Assembly: GCF_954871325.1 (NCBI RefSeq)
Contig: NC_088779.1
Span: forward strand, 30,492,391 to 30,556,390
Length of the DNA stretch: 64,000 nt
Direction: 5' to 3'
DNA from: Gordionus sp. m RMFG-2023
Taxonomy: Eukaryota; Nematomorpha; Gordioida; Chordodea; Parachordodidae
A program made the translations under genes and the position numbers. Positions 1 to 12,670 of the stretch are shown in pieces. Within the stretch, counting starts at the first letter, position 1. Every line of letters starts with the position of its first letter. The notes beneath the pieces are model-generated. The model was not told the origin of the DNA. It did not search any database and was given only the letters and a program-made list of their open reading frames with translations.

Positions 1-189
1 ATACACCACTACCCCCCCCCCCTGATCCCTTGAAAGAAAAAAAATATAATATAATAATTTAAATGGTGTATTTAAATGTAATTTTTTCCATAGTAGTAAT
101 ATAAATAATTTGTTAAAATGGATTAGAATTTCTTAGAATATTTTACAGCAACAAAACATTTAAAAATTGAAGAACTCTAACCCTTAACC

Positions 190-1690
190 CCCCCCCCCTT
201 TCTAAAGTAAAAAAAATTTAATTTTTTTACAATATAACAATCTCTTCAAACAAGGCTTCAATGTCTATCGGTAATTTTAATATATTTATTAAATTACAAA
301 AACCATCAAATGATGGTTTCTGTTCCAAGGTCATAATATTTATACACTTGTAAATAGAGTTATTAAAATCAAATCTTGATTGTAAATATTCCAAAATTGT
401 CTTAATAAAAATATTTGCTTCATTTAAAAATACGTTAATTATAGTAATATTTGAACATTTTAATATGATATTTTTAGCAATAGCGCCATAAAATTTATTA
501 TCTATTTTTAACTGTAGAGATGAACAGAGCTGTAGCATGATTTTGTGAATCTTAATCAATAAAGAATCTTCTTGATTGCAACTGAATATTAACTACATGA
601 AGTAGATTTCCTACATGTGAAACTAATCCCAAATATGCTTCTGACATTTCATCCTCGAAAAAATTTTTCAAAATTTTAAGCTTTTAAAATCTTAATTTAA
701 GAAATATTTCTTTAAGGGTTCGTAAAATTTTAAAATTCTCTCGATGGCAGGTATTAATGATAACCACATGATAGGTACATATCGCAACAACTCACACCAT
801 TCCAAATCAGACCACTCCACCAATTCTTTTAATTCAGTGACTCTTTTAGTTGATGAACTAAATTCGTTAAAACATTTCATCACAATTACTTCGACATCTA
901 CAGATAGTACATTCATTGCCTTCTTGCAAGAATTATGCAGTATATGACATATACAGCCAATTGGTATTAATTCATTATTGTGCTGCCTCAATACACTTTG
1001 ATTTTTGCCAAAATGAGGCATTATCAGCGCAGAAAGCTGACATGCAACTCATTGATAACCCTGAATCATATTTACCATTATGTGGTTAGCTATATCGTTG
1101 GATTTTTCACTATCGGATGAAAAAAATTTCAATTATAGAAATGCCCTTATTCTTGTTGAAATAGCGAAGGATCATGGGAAATGTTTTATTGATGCATCTG
1201 TTAAAATAGCATATGGATGTCCTTCTTTCAAATCGTCTAGAATTGACCTTTTGGATTCAGGTCCTAACACATTTGTGATATCCTTGCTCATTTTTATCCT
1301 ACCACAAGTAAAGTTAGCACTTATTTTAGAGTCGTTAAATATTATGGGGAAAAGATTCGACCCACATTGTGATGACAGATAGCTCTGTAAATGTTTAACT
1401 ACATGATATCTGTATACAGTTTCCGCAATTGTAGTTGCATCTGTATTATTTATTATTTTTGGAGAATATTTTTGTATTGCAATAGACGTTGATAGACTCC
1501 CCTGTACTGACTTATGCTTTGACGATTTTTGGTGTCGCAAAATATCATATTCCCCCCCATTGTAGTAACTAAATACTGCAGAACATATTCTACATTTAGC
1601 ATGGCTATCCGTAAGGCTCATCAACCAAACATATTTTTGTTCCCATAACTTGTTATATTTACATATATATTTTCTTCTTTTATTCACTTT
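190..1690 (-). mobile_element. Decayed hAT-superfamily transposase gene
   Basis: Read leftwards, this encodes most of a hAT transposase of the kind widespread in invertebrates. Near the start (about 1687-1500) is a BED-like zinc finger: CRIC followed by a histidine pair in HQKSSKHK. The catalytic-core region follows with GCICHILHN (about 950) and LSLIPAIERIL (about 740), and then the conserved YLQSRFDF block (about 380). The gene is broken. The N-terminal piece (1687-1172), the core (1021-692) and the C-terminal piece (559-227) lie in different frames, with short matching stretches such as KGISIIEI and SDSEKSNDIANHI between them. The usual C-terminal dimerisation motif is not seen, and terminal inverted repeats were not identified. 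It is inferred to be an old immobile copy. The family assignment rests on motif order rather than on an alignment. Confidence 0.8.
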
Positions 1691-4339
1691 CTCGGATTCT
1701 ATAGTATATAAAATATAAAAAGATAATCAATTTTGTTAGGATATTTAAAGCAAAATTAATTATCATAGTGCTATTTTATTAAAAAAATGATTTATATGAA
1801 CTAAAAATATATCCTAATTTTTATATGCTTATTTTCAAAAATTATAAGAAATATATACTATTTTCAGAAAGATCACCAGTTTCATCGTTCCCATAATTTA
1901 TAACTCCACTAAAAAAGTCATGAATTCTATTAATAAATATTATTATTTTGATTGTTATATATGGTAAATATTAAGTATTTTTTAATGTTTAATATTAAAT
2001 TTTTAAATATGTAATAAAAATAATTTATTAAAATTATTCTTAATATCATTTTGTTCTATAAATCTATAATAAAAAAGGCAGTATTAAATATATCTCTAAA
2101 TTCACTTTTTTGATAAGTGTCCATATCAAAATAATAGGCTTTCGATTTTTTATTTTTAGTGTTAAAGCCTTCTATATATATATATATAAAAAACTAGCTA
2201 TTTCTTTATTTAATAGTTTAGATTTTAGAATGATAAAAATTTTATAATAACTCTATATATTTAAAAAAGGTATTTTGAAAAACAATATACGCTAACTTGC
2301 GTATTGAATATTATTGCAATTATATAATTTTTTGTTTTTTTATTATATAATTGTATAATAATTTTAAACATATATTAATAGATTAAATGAAATAAATTAT
2401 GTTTGTAATATTTGGACCGATTGGTTTCTGAATGGGAAAAATACAGTCCGTGATTGGGGGTCCGGGATGGATGACGGGATCCAGGGGGTCGGGTTTTATC
2501 GATTTAGTCATGAAATCACTTGGACAACGTAGTTAAAATAATATTTTCAAAGTTTATTCAACAAGTAAAATCGATGTTACAAAAAAATATAAATTTTTCA
2601 AAACGAAAGAAAACAATTCCCCCAAAAGGTGTTTTGTTTTCAACCTTTATAATTTTTAAAACAAAAAGGAAAAAAAAAAGTTGTTATTTAATCGCGATAC
2701 AATCATTCATGAAACTGGTAAGGACCAGTTTCAAATGCAATATAAAAATAAGGTATAATATATCAATTTCATAACGAAATAAAGGAGATGAGAAAACAAA
2801 AGAAACAAGTGGAGAAAACGTAAAGAAAAGAAATAAGTAGTACGGGACAAGTGGGGAGATAGAACATAACATATTTATAAAAAGTTTATAAACTTGAATA
2901 TCTAATTGCCTCCGCCTAAAACTGGTTTTCAAATTATGAGCGACAGTTAGGATTTCGTGGTATTTATTTCCTCCATTAAAAATTATCTCCAGGTTGGGAA
3001 CATTTATCGTTCCCATACCGAATTGGAGAATTTTATAAAAAATAAATTTTAGAGCGGAGGAATAAAATAAAAGAACTAGACATATCTTTCGAATAAATAT
3101 TTAAAATGTATTTTAAAAATATAAAAATAATCAAATACTGTCTCTCAAAATTATTATTTATATATTAAAAACATTAAAATGCTAGAAAAAAAATTGTGGG
3201 AGATTTCTAATTGTGGGAGTGAGATGTATGTGGGTAAACTAAAAAATTGTGGGAGACTCCCACTGATGGGGGAGACATGGCAACCCTGCTCATATCTAGG
3301 GATTTAATATTTGATAATTTTTTAAACATCCCGATTAGGTGATATAGATATGATAAGGAACACAAATTTGACGCAGCTCAAATTTTATTTCATTTCGGTT
3401 CACGCTACCACCCGCCACGCCATGACCGCGGACTAAGTTAAGAGTATTGGCCGACAAGCTCATGGCTGATTTTTTTAATATCAGCGATGATAATAAGCAT
3501 GGTTAAAATTTTTAAAAATGCTATATAATTTTATATTTATAAATTTGGATAGTTAATTCTTGTTGCATCATTCATTATCCTAAAAAAAATAATTAAAATT
3601 AATAAAGGTTTATTTCATTTTCAAAATATATTTTAATAAATTAAAACGGCCAAATCTTAAACGAAGTTATCAGATCGGGAGTTTATGTGAGTCATTTTTA
3701 GGGCACGGTCTCCATAATTTTGTGTATGTCGACGGTATTTTTAAAGTCGCGAGAATTACCCTTTATATTTTTTATCTCCCCCCCCCCTACCCCCAGACCT
3801 AGTCCAACCATTTAAGACCAAGAGTGAATATTATTAGCTGAGATAAAAAATATTTATATTAGCCTTTACCTGATGCTCATATCAATATTTTGGGTTAATA
3901 AAATAAATTCCTGACCCCCAAAGACCCGCCCATGTAGAACGAGAAATAATTATTATAATTAATTACTTTTATTGATGGCTGTATCAAACTTTTATTTTGT
4001 ACAACCCCCCCCCTCCCACCATTCATTTCTAACCTATTAAAACCAAAAGTGAATACTTCCGGTCAATAATCGATATTTTGTGTATTAGAATATTACTAGC
4101 CAGGCCCTAAGCTCGCCCATTAAAGGGGAAGAGGTCGTTGATCTCCTGTTAGATAGATGCTTTGACCGACTATCGATTTCTACTTATATTGGGCCTATCG
4201 ACAACTTCGAAATTACTCCTTGAGGGCATACCGCTAAGCTACTACGACAAATGGTTAACTTAGCTGCGAATTCGATTCAAAACTCCGGGTATTATAGCAC
4301 TTTTTCACAAAATACGAGAAAATAATAATGTGATAAAAT
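1691..4339. other. Intergenic, no gene recognised
   Basis: AT-rich non-coding sequence. The short open frames on both strands (for example 2520-3016) are low-complexity and match nothing I know. Three visible features: a GC-richer patch at 2430-2510; a cluster of four TTGTGGGAG-type words at 3190-3260 ending in ATGGCAACCCTG near 3294, which resembles the CAGGGTTGCCA end of some DNA transposons although no partner end was found; and homopolymer C tracts near 3779 and 4004. Confidence 0.5.
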
Positions 4340-4362
4340 GAATATTCATTGGATGAATATTC
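4340..4362. promoter_or_regulatory. Perfect inverted repeat upstream of the KCTD-like gene
   Basis: GAATATTCAT, three bases, then ATGAATATTC: a perfect 10-bp inverted repeat about 155 bp before the start codon at 4517. Each arm contains GAAnnTTC, the core of a heat-shock element. Whether it binds heat-shock factor or is a chance AT-rich palindrome cannot be told from sequence. Confidence 0.3.
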
Positions 4363-4516
4363 CTATAAATAATGCTATTGGATAAATATGATCGACATGT
4401 ATTGGAAAATTATTTATATAATAAATGGAGCTTTGAAATTTAAAATTTGATTGTTGAAATATTAAAGTTTTTTATTTGTTAAATAAATAATAAAAAAAAT
4501 AAATAGATTTTAATTG

Positions 4517-6019
4517 ATGTCATCATCTTCCGATTCCGAAGAGGAACAGGGTAAATACACCGAACAAACAATTCTTAGAAAAAAAAGCTCCGTATCCGAC
4601 ATTAAAAAGAATATATTTCGCAAAATAAACGAAACCGTCGCTTTTCAAGCTAAAAATCTCGCGGGAATTTCTGGCGGGGATGTGGGTTCTTCCCCGAAAT
4701 CACCCTTTCAATCCCCTTCTCCAATCGAAATAAATTTAACCGACGAGGTTGAAAATCGACTAAAATTGGCTCACAATAAATTCGCAAATTCTCTCATGCA
4801 ACACCACAAAGAAGACATAGATAATGTGTCTAGTTACCCTCGAAATCTTGTAACGTTAATGTCACCTAAAACTACGCCATCTCCTGTTACAAATATTATG
4901 TTGGAAATTACGAAGAGTAAAACCGGCACATCTCAAACGAAGTTAACGGATGATATTACGAAGAGTAAGCCCAGCACATCTCAAATGAAGTTAGTAGCGG
5001 AAGATATTACCAAAGATACTTTACCCGCGACGGATAATGCCATAAATAGCGAGGTGAAAGATAATACCAAAAGTAGCGTTCCGGCGATAGAGATTACCAA
5101 ATCGGATAAACAAGTAAATAGGGCTGTTGGGAAAATTTCTGACCATGCTGTACCGGATGCTAAACGGAATACGGAAGAAAAAATTGAAATAAAAAAGGAA
5201 AAAAAAACAGATCTAACTATCAATGTAGGTGGTAGGATTTTTGTGTTAGAATATAAATTGTTCAAAAAGTTCCCAGAAAGTTTACTGAAGCGTTGCTTCG
5301 CAGATGACCCCTCCGTACCTCTGGGGAAAGACGAAGATGGCCGCTTTTTCGTTGATCGTACTCCGGACTATTTCGAACTGTTGTGCGACTTCGTCAAAAA
5401 TGGTACAAATATCCCCAATCCGCAGTTAATCGAAAGATTAATCATGGAAGCCGAATTCTTCAATATGGAAGCCATCGTTGACGAGTTAAAAAATCGGTTG
5501 TATAACTGTCATAAGATGAGACAAAGGGGTTTGGAAAAAGTTGTCCTCCGATGCTTTGGAGATAAAGGCGAGGTCAAGAAATTCTACGCCAATTTTAAAA
5601 CCAACTTCGACGCCATTTTAGCGAGCCGCATTCTCCCGCCTAGAATAGTGTGGATCGATTATTTTAGCGATAAATCCACCAGTCATGATAATAAAAATTT
5701 TGACGAGATAACGATATCCTCCGAGATACCCAAAAGCGTAGACCCCGCTCATTTAGGAGATGTTACACTTTTGATACGAAATCGGATGAGTAAAGAAGGG
5801 TATCCCGTGAAAGTGATAACGGAATCGAGCGGAAAAAAGAGAGTACCAAGGTTCGGTTTGCAGTTCGCGTTTAGCTGCTTTTCCGGGATCGCCTTAAATC
5901 AAGTCAATCACTTGAAGAGAATCGAAAATAAGCTGGGGAAATTAGATAATACGTTCCAATATTACGACGAAATTTGTGATGAAATAATTGAAACATTGAC
6001 CTCTATCGCAAAACTATAA
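4517..6019 (+). CDS. KCTD-like BTB/T1 domain protein, intronless
   Basis: Single open frame of 500 residues. The start at 4517 is the first ATG after an in-frame TAA at 4511. Residues 1-230 look disordered: a serine/acidic beginning (SSSSDSEEE), then a lysine-, serine- and threonine-rich stretch with an imperfect repeat ITKSKxxTSQxKL at about residues 132-160. Residues about 231-330 are a BTB domain of the potassium-channel tetramerisation type: LTINVGGRIFVL, then GRFFVDRTPDYFELLCDFV, then AEFFNMEAIVDEL. Family members form oligomers and often act as Cullin-3 or G-protein adaptors; that is family knowledge, not visible here. The C-terminal 170 residues (LPPRIVWIDYF, VPRFGLQFAFSCFSG) I do not recognise. 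There is no membrane segment, so it is not a channel. AATAAA occurs at about 6092. The lack of introns contrasts with the laccase and SIN3 genes in the window. Confidence 0.85.
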   Translation: MSSSSDSEEEQGKYTEQTILRKKSSVSDIKKNIFRKINETVAFQAKNLAGISGGDVGSSPKSPFQSPSPIEINLTDEVENRLKLAHNKFANSLMQHHKEDIDNVSSYPRNLVTLMSPKTTPSPVTNIMLEITKSKTGTSQTKLTDDITKSKPSTSQMKLVAEDITKDTLPATDNAINSEVKDNTKSSVPAIEITKSDKQVNRAVGKISDHAVPDAKRNTEEKIEIKKEKKTDLTINVGGRIFVLEYKLFKKFPESLLKRCFADDPSVPLGKDEDGRFFVDRTPDYFELLCDFVKNGTNIPNPQLIERLIMEAEFFNMEAIVDELKNRLYNCHKMRQRGLEKVVLRCFGDKGEVKKFYANFKTNFDAILASRILPPRIVWIDYFSDKSTSHDNKNFDEITISSEIPKSVDPAHLGDVTLLIRNRMSKEGYPVKVITESSGKKRVPRFGLQFAFSCFSGIALNQVNHLKRIENKLGKLDNTFQYYDEICDEIIETLTSIAKL

Positions 6020-6351
6020 AATTTAATTTCCATTTTTTTCTTTTTTAAAAAAATATATTGATATTTACAAATTTTAATCACAAGCAATCTAAATAAAAAT
6101 TTACCGGAGTTATTAAAGTATCTAGATACTATTTAAGATGTATCTGTATCTATTTTTAGATACATTTAGTTAAACTTTTATTTAAGCCTATTATTAGAAT
6201 TAAATTTCATATTTAATAATATGTCCGGTTTACGTCATTACATAGTCACACCATGCAAATTTTATTTACGCAATGGACAACGACGACATCCGTAAATTTT
6301 AATTATAATTTATTTTATTTATAATAATTTTAAAAAACTATGTATCATAAA

Positions 6352-6685
6352 CCAATGACATATAATAATATCTAGATTGACTCTGCGTTTATAATAATAC
6401 CTTTAAAAGCGTCGTTGAATGCAAATCAGCTGTACCCGCCATTTTGGTAACCCATATAGTAATTATTCTCATGTTAAAAGCTACTATTAAATTGATAACT
6501 TGTTTCCTTATTATCTCGATGATCAGGCAATTCTTTTAATAAAGTTTTCGTCAGATATAGGAATAAATTGGCTTCTCGTTAAAAAATTTTAATAAATGGG
6601 TAATCAAAATGGCGTCCCCGGCTGTTTTCATTAATGTACACTTTTAATGAATGCATCGTCATTCTAGGGATTATTATGTCATTGA
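6352..6685 (+). mobile_element. MITE family 1, copy A
   Basis: About 334 bp with terminal inverted repeats beginning CCAATGACATATAATAATA and ending TTATTATGTCATTG. The interior contains CAGCTGTACCCGCCATTTTG near the left and AAAATGGCGTCCCC near the right. Flanks ATCATAAAC and ATCATAACC look like a 9-bp target duplication with one mismatch, a length typical of Mutator-like elements. No coding capacity. The same sequence recurs at 6898 (inverted) and 20455. Confidence 0.8.
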
Positions 6686-6897
6686 TCATAACCTTGTAAG
6701 ATCAATGTTTTCTAGAAATCTCTGTAAAGAAATCGGAATTAATTTAATATTAGATTTTTTGGGGGGTATTTCTCTAGTTGATATAAATATTTATACAAGT
6801 TTTGACACCTGACAAATTGGTAAATAGTTTTTTTTAAAAAAAATAATTTTCGGGATTTTAACATTTTGGCTAAAAAAAAATGCTCTTGGCAGACTAA

Positions 6898-7227
6898 CAA
6901 TGACATATAATAATACCTAGACTGACGATGCATTCTTTAAAAGTGTACATCAACGAAAAACAGCTGGGGACGCCATTTTGATTACCCTATCATTATTAAA
7001 AAATTTTAACGAGAAGCTAATTTGTTCCTTATGTCTTACGCAAACTTTATTAAAGAATTGGCCTGATCATCGACATGATAGCAACGTTATCAATTTAATA
7101 GTATTTTTTTCAACATGAGAAAAATTACTATACGCGTTACCAAAATGGCGGGTCCAGCTGATTTGCATTCAATGACGCTTTCATATTATGAGTGCATCTT
7201 CAGTCTAGGTATTGTTACATGTCATTA
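6898..7227 (-). mobile_element. MITE family 1, copy B (inverted)
   Basis: About 330 bp, reverse orientation relative to the copy at 6352: the order of the two internal landmarks (GGGGACGCCATTTTG, then AAAATGGCGGG) is reversed. The ends are CAATGACATATAATAATACC and GTTACATGTCATT. With copy A it forms a ~330-bp inverted pair separated by about 210 bp of unrelated sequence. Confidence 0.8.
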
Positions 7228-7539
7228 ATTACGATATAATATTAATTTTTAAAAATTAAGGTTTTCGCCCCTTGAGTAGTTACGCGGAAAAAAATTACGC
7301 GCGACTGGCTGGGTGGGCCATTCCTCGCCCCCTATTTCAAAAACTGTCAAATCTCACTCAAAAAATTTATGTTAAAGATCCGATATATTTTAGAAAATTT
7401 AATTTCGTAAACTTTATTCATTAATTTGTAAATTTTTAAAAAAAATATTTGATAAATTTAACATTAAATAAATAAAAAAAATTAACTCGTTTCTAAATAG
7501 GCGGCAATAAAGCAATCGAATATTTCAAAACAAAATTTC

Positions 7540-8769
7540 TCCGTAATTTTAACCTTTTACATAAAATCCTTCAAGTCCTTCCTTCCCATCAAGCTTTCTT
7601 CCTTCTCAAAAACTTTTTCTTTATCCCAAAAATCCAACACGCCTTCCGCTCTGCCCCACTTTTCTTATACCCGGAAATTCTCACCCAAATAGAATCAACA
7701 ATCAAAGACTCTTTAGAAGGCATCCTTAATATAAAATTCAGCCCTAATTCTTGGATGCAGGCCTCCTTACCCTCGAAATTTGGGGGTCTTGGCTTAAGAT
7801 CACCCGCGTCACTCAGCCTTGCTACTTTTTTTAGCCTCAGAAACAAGCTCCCGCTTAATTATGCTATCACTTAACAATAACCCCACAGACGCCCACTTTC
7901 CCCACGCCCTAGCAATCTGGAAAGAGAATTCCTTCTCCGCTCCAATCCCCACATCACGAAAGCATGGGATCTTCCCTTAATACGCCACTCCGTTGAATAT
8001 CTAATATCGAGTGCTGCTTCTAAGGGATCCCCATCAATCCTTTCTCATTTATTATCTCCCATTACAGTTGATGAATCCTTAACAGTTGATCATCTCTCTC
8101 TCCCACAACTGCAAGTTCCACAACTTTTGCCTTCCCTATCGAGCTATGAATGGTTAGAAGCTTTGCCCAGCTCAAACTTAGGACTTCTCTTAACAAACGA
8201 AGAATTACGCATACCAATAGGTCTGTAATATACTGGCCAACTCCACATGTACATTATGTTCCCAATCCGTTTATTGTTTTGGACATCATCCTCTTCATTG
8301 TCGATTCTCTAAAGGTAGACATTCTCGACACAGTGCAGTTAACGGCACCATTCTCCGTGCTCGACGCTCAGCTCAAATTCCAGCAACCCTCGAACCCTGT
8401 GGCCTCTCAACCGAGAATACTATACGGCCAGATGGAATGACATTAATACCATGGAGTAATAGAATTCCATTAGCATGGGACTATACTTGCATCGACCGAT
8501 TTGCTCCCTCCTTTAATAACAACTCATTCATGCGAGCTGAAAACTCGAAAATTAATAAATACACTTCCCTAACAAATTGCAATCTCATACCAATCGTATC
8601 CGACACAACCGGGTCTTTTGGCAATCATGCCCTAACCTTCTTCAAAACCCTCGGTAAAAAAATCCGCGCCATCACTGGTGACCCTCAGGAAGGCTTCTAT
8701 CTCAGACAGCGCATATCTATTGATATATGCAGATCTAACTGCATTGCCATCCATGGCTCTCTTTCTTGA
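7540..8769 (+). mobile_element. LINE 3' portion, reverse-transcriptase downstream domain
   Basis: Forward-strand remains of the C-terminal part of a non-LTR retrotransposon protein. In order: PEILTQIESTIKDSL and LPSKFGGLGLRSP (7660-7800), WLEALPSSNLGLLL (about 8150), a zinc-knuckle-like CTLC...GHHPLHC segment (8240-8310), RPDGMTLIPW...WDYTC (8430-8490), and TGDPQEGFYLRQRISIDICR (8670-8730). The last blocks are the usual C-terminus of an invertebrate LINE clade. The pieces lie in several frames with stops between them (for example 8150-8440 and 8437-8769), so the copy is dead and truncated at its 5' end, as LINE insertions usually are. Two shorter copies of the same C-terminal block occur at 39473 and 40690. 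Confidence 0.75.
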
Positions 8770-11700
8770 CCTCCTCCCACCCAACATACAATTTACTATA
8801 CTAATTATTTTTTTTTTATTATACAGTTTTTTATATAGATTTTAAATAAATAGTTTACATGACATTTTTAATATATATTTTTTTTTAAATTACGTATATA
8901 TGTTTTACTTTTAACGTTCAATGTATTAAATATTATAAAGTTCTTAATAAAAAGTTTATTCCATAAAAAAAAAATAATAAAAAAATGTATTTATTTGCAA
9001 AACGAAATTTCCCTTTAAAAGTTTAAAAAATATCTATTGGAAAAAAACACGCAAGATGCAATAAACAAAATTTATTAATATTTAAAATATGTTTTGGTTT
9101 AATAAATTGTGAGATTTAAAAATATGCGTTTTTTGCCTTCAAAAGTAAATACTTAATTCCTATCCAATATAATTGTTTAACACATTTCAGGGTCATCAAT
9201 TGGAGATCCCTCTAGATCTTTATATACCAATGACTCTGAGAATCCCCTGATGCGTAAAATATAAAAAATAATTCAATTATAAATGAATACCGACTTATTT
9301 GTGTTGATTTTAAGAGAGTCTCCTGAAATTTTGCCTCCTCCCCCCCCCCACCTCATGAGATTTTAAAAGACACAATTGATTCGTATTATACCACACTCCG
9401 ACTGTCAGAGGTGCTTATGGATGCTTAAAACTTTTTAATTAAAGGTGATTAACAAATCTAAACCCCATTTCTATAATATATTGTTTAGCACATCAAACTT
9501 TCTTCCTATTCAATTTACATTAAAATATTCTTTAATATAATACAAGCTAAACTTTCCATTTTTTTAAAAAATAACAGATTTCTCTATAAATTTGGCCAAA
9601 CTCTTGGCTCAAGCCCTTCTCAATAAAAAGACAGGTGTCATTCTACCATATGCCTATATTTAGAACATCCATCTCATCATTTATTTCTTCAAAGATTGCT
9701 GCCAAACAAATTTGGAGGCAAAAGTCTAGATTTGCTTCCCTACCACCAAAAACATCTTTGAGCCTACCCCTTCCACTCTCCTAGAATTCAGAAAGATCTC
9801 AAATTAAAACAAATCCTGTCGAAAGAATTGAAGTAAGGGTTATGCTTCCATCCATAAAACCATTAAATATGGTAACCATTTTGGTTATTTGTTTTTGCAT
9901 GATACTGCATAAAATGGTGTCATAATCTTTGTTTACTATTTTCAAGCCTCCCCCCCCCCCCATATCATCAAACCGATTATTATTTAGAAAAAATACCCTG
10001 ATCATGGTCATAAGATAGATAGCTAGATGTATAGTTACCGCTAATGGTCACGTGTTAAGCTAAAAATATAAAGTTATCCATATGTCTGCCAATTTTTATT
10101 TTAAAATATTTTTTTCAAAATTTTTTTTTAATAAAATGAACAATAGGTTATTATATTCCATTTTTAAAAAATCTTGAAAAAATACGTCATTACAAATAAA
10201 TATGATCCTTTTTTTTCTCTGCATTATTATTTTGGCAATAATTCTATCAATTCTAAAAATAATTCAATTAACAATTTTTAAAATCATTTTTTTACGAAAC
10301 TCAGAACAATTTTGCCCTTGAACCTATTTGAGTCATTTTTTTAAAAAATTTATATTTTTAAAAGAAAAAATATATATATTGGAAAAATGAATATAAATTA
10401 AAAATTATAAAAAGATCCCTAAAAGTTCACGGCTTAAGATGTCTAAAAATTCGTAATCAAATTGGAATGTATTTTGACACATATTGTATCTGTGATACAT
10501 TTTTTGGAAAAATTCAGATGCGTTGACGCTAAAGGTTGCGTCCTAACTCAAACTTACTTTATGTTTCTTTTCTAATTCTGTTCCGAATAGCAACCTGGAC
10601 ACCATCATGCCTTTTTTTTAAATTATAGATTTCGACACATCAGCTGATGTATCTTTAAAATTAGCAAAAACCCTGAACGCTCCAAAAATATACAAAATAT
10701 CTTACAGAAATAATTATTATTTAGCAATTTCTGCCTAATTGGATATCTGGAAATTTTCTAATCATTTATTACTAGAAATTGATAGAATTTTCTTAGATAA
10801 ATCAGTGTTTAAGTTTTGAAAAAATATAAGAAAATAAACCTTTAAATTTTCGTTAGATATAATTATTAATATATGCAAGGAAATAAATATTTAAAATTTA
10901 ATTTTTACTTTTTTTGGCTATTATTTAGGATAGAATTATTTCGGAATTCTGAATTCATGAAACGCCATTTTGTATTTTTTTTTTTTCAAAATTCTTACTA
11001 CGGAGCAGACGATTTACAACATAAAAATTTGTAATATATAATTATACACAAAATCGTTTTTTTAGAAAAATATATTTAATCTATATAAAAATTACTAAGC
11101 ATGGTGGGGTTAGGGCTAGGATTGGAGCTAAAACTCAATTTAAACTTTTACGTAATGTATTAAGAACTCCAGAAAGTATACAGAAGAAATTACTCTTATA
11201 ATAAATTCTTAATTATTAGATAAAAACTCTACCACGTGATTGTAATGTATATTTTTTGGGGGAAATAGATTATCTGCCTCAAATAATAATTTTGAATTAT
11301 ATATTTTAATATAATTTAATAATTTAAATATACTAAATTTATTATAAAGAAACTTAAGCTCTGATGGTCAAAATAATTTTTCAATATAATTATCTCATTT
11401 TATTTTTAATAAACTATACATCATATTTTGCTGTTTATTTTTGTCAAAAAATTTAAAATTTTTGTTTCAAAATAAAATTAAAATTTATAATTTTTTAGCC
11501 TTTATACATTATATAAGATGACATTATATTTTGAGGGTCAGTGTTGAAATTAAGGTGTATTTTTTTTTGTAAGAAGATTTATGGTAGTGTTAGTGTAATA
11601 TAATATAAATAATAATAAATTTTTTTTTTTAAATTGTGATTATTAGTTAGATTTTATTTTTAAAAATTTATACCTATACTATATAAATAAATAATCATAT

Positions 11701-12461
11701 TAGGTTTATTATTATCACCTGTAATTATAGATAGATAATAATAAAAAAATACACTTAAAAAGACCATTAGATTCTCTTTTTTTTAAAAAAAATAAAATTA
11801 AATATTTTTATTTAGGCAGGAGATGTATTTATCTTTCATATTCATATTAAGTAAGTATTTTTCAAAATCCTAAAGATTTCAAAAACTAAATTAATATATT
11901 TAAATTATAACAACATTGTAAAAAATTTTTCCACAAATGTATCGAAAGATACAAACCTTGTAACTTAGCCGTAAAATCTTATATTATTCGAAAATACAGA
12001 AATATAATCGCTAGATAAAACATTAAATTAATCGAATATTATAAGAGTTTAGCGAATTCCTGGATTGAGCTAAAAATAACTTTAATATACCTTGTAGAAT
12101 TTATGATTTGACAAAGGGCTTTTTCTGCTGAACTTGTTAATTGTATTGAATATAAGAACATTTACAGCTAGCGCTTGGTTTTTTTTTTGAATAACTTTTA
12201 AAATCAATTTAGGAGTAGGGGGAGACAGGGGCGCATGTGAGCCCCCTAAAAGGCAAACGTCAATCAAATTAAAACTACTACTCGATAATATTGAAATAAA
12301 TGATATCTCATTTTATTTCCTCTTATTTTACTTTTTATGCTAAGAATATTAATATTTTTGAAAAGAAATATTTTGAGAAAGAATAAACTATACCCCGTGG
12401 AAAAATAATTATAAAATAAATTAGTGAAACTCATTTGACAAATTTAAACGAATAAAAAAAT
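8770..12461. other. Intergenic, AT-rich, no gene recognised
   Basis: Nearly 3.7 kb without a recognisable gene. A weak LINE-like stretch lies at about 9590-9800, where one forward frame reads LLPNKFGGKSLDLLPY, resembling LPSKFGGLGLRS of the LINE at 7540, but the surrounding frames are closed. Homopolymer C tracts are at about 9343 and 9951. Short open frames (9799-10011 and 12082-12267, both reverse) are not supported by any motif. Confidence 0.45.

Positions 12462-12670
<209 letters not shown>

Noticed and set aside
2520-3016. Overlapping forward and reverse open frames
   Set aside because: Low-complexity AT-rich translation without motif, homologue or splice context.
4130-4300. tRNA-like or SINE head on the minus strand (TAGCTTAGCGGTA resembles an A box)
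   Set aside because: No convincing B box at the right spacing, no cloverleaf and no second copy in the window.
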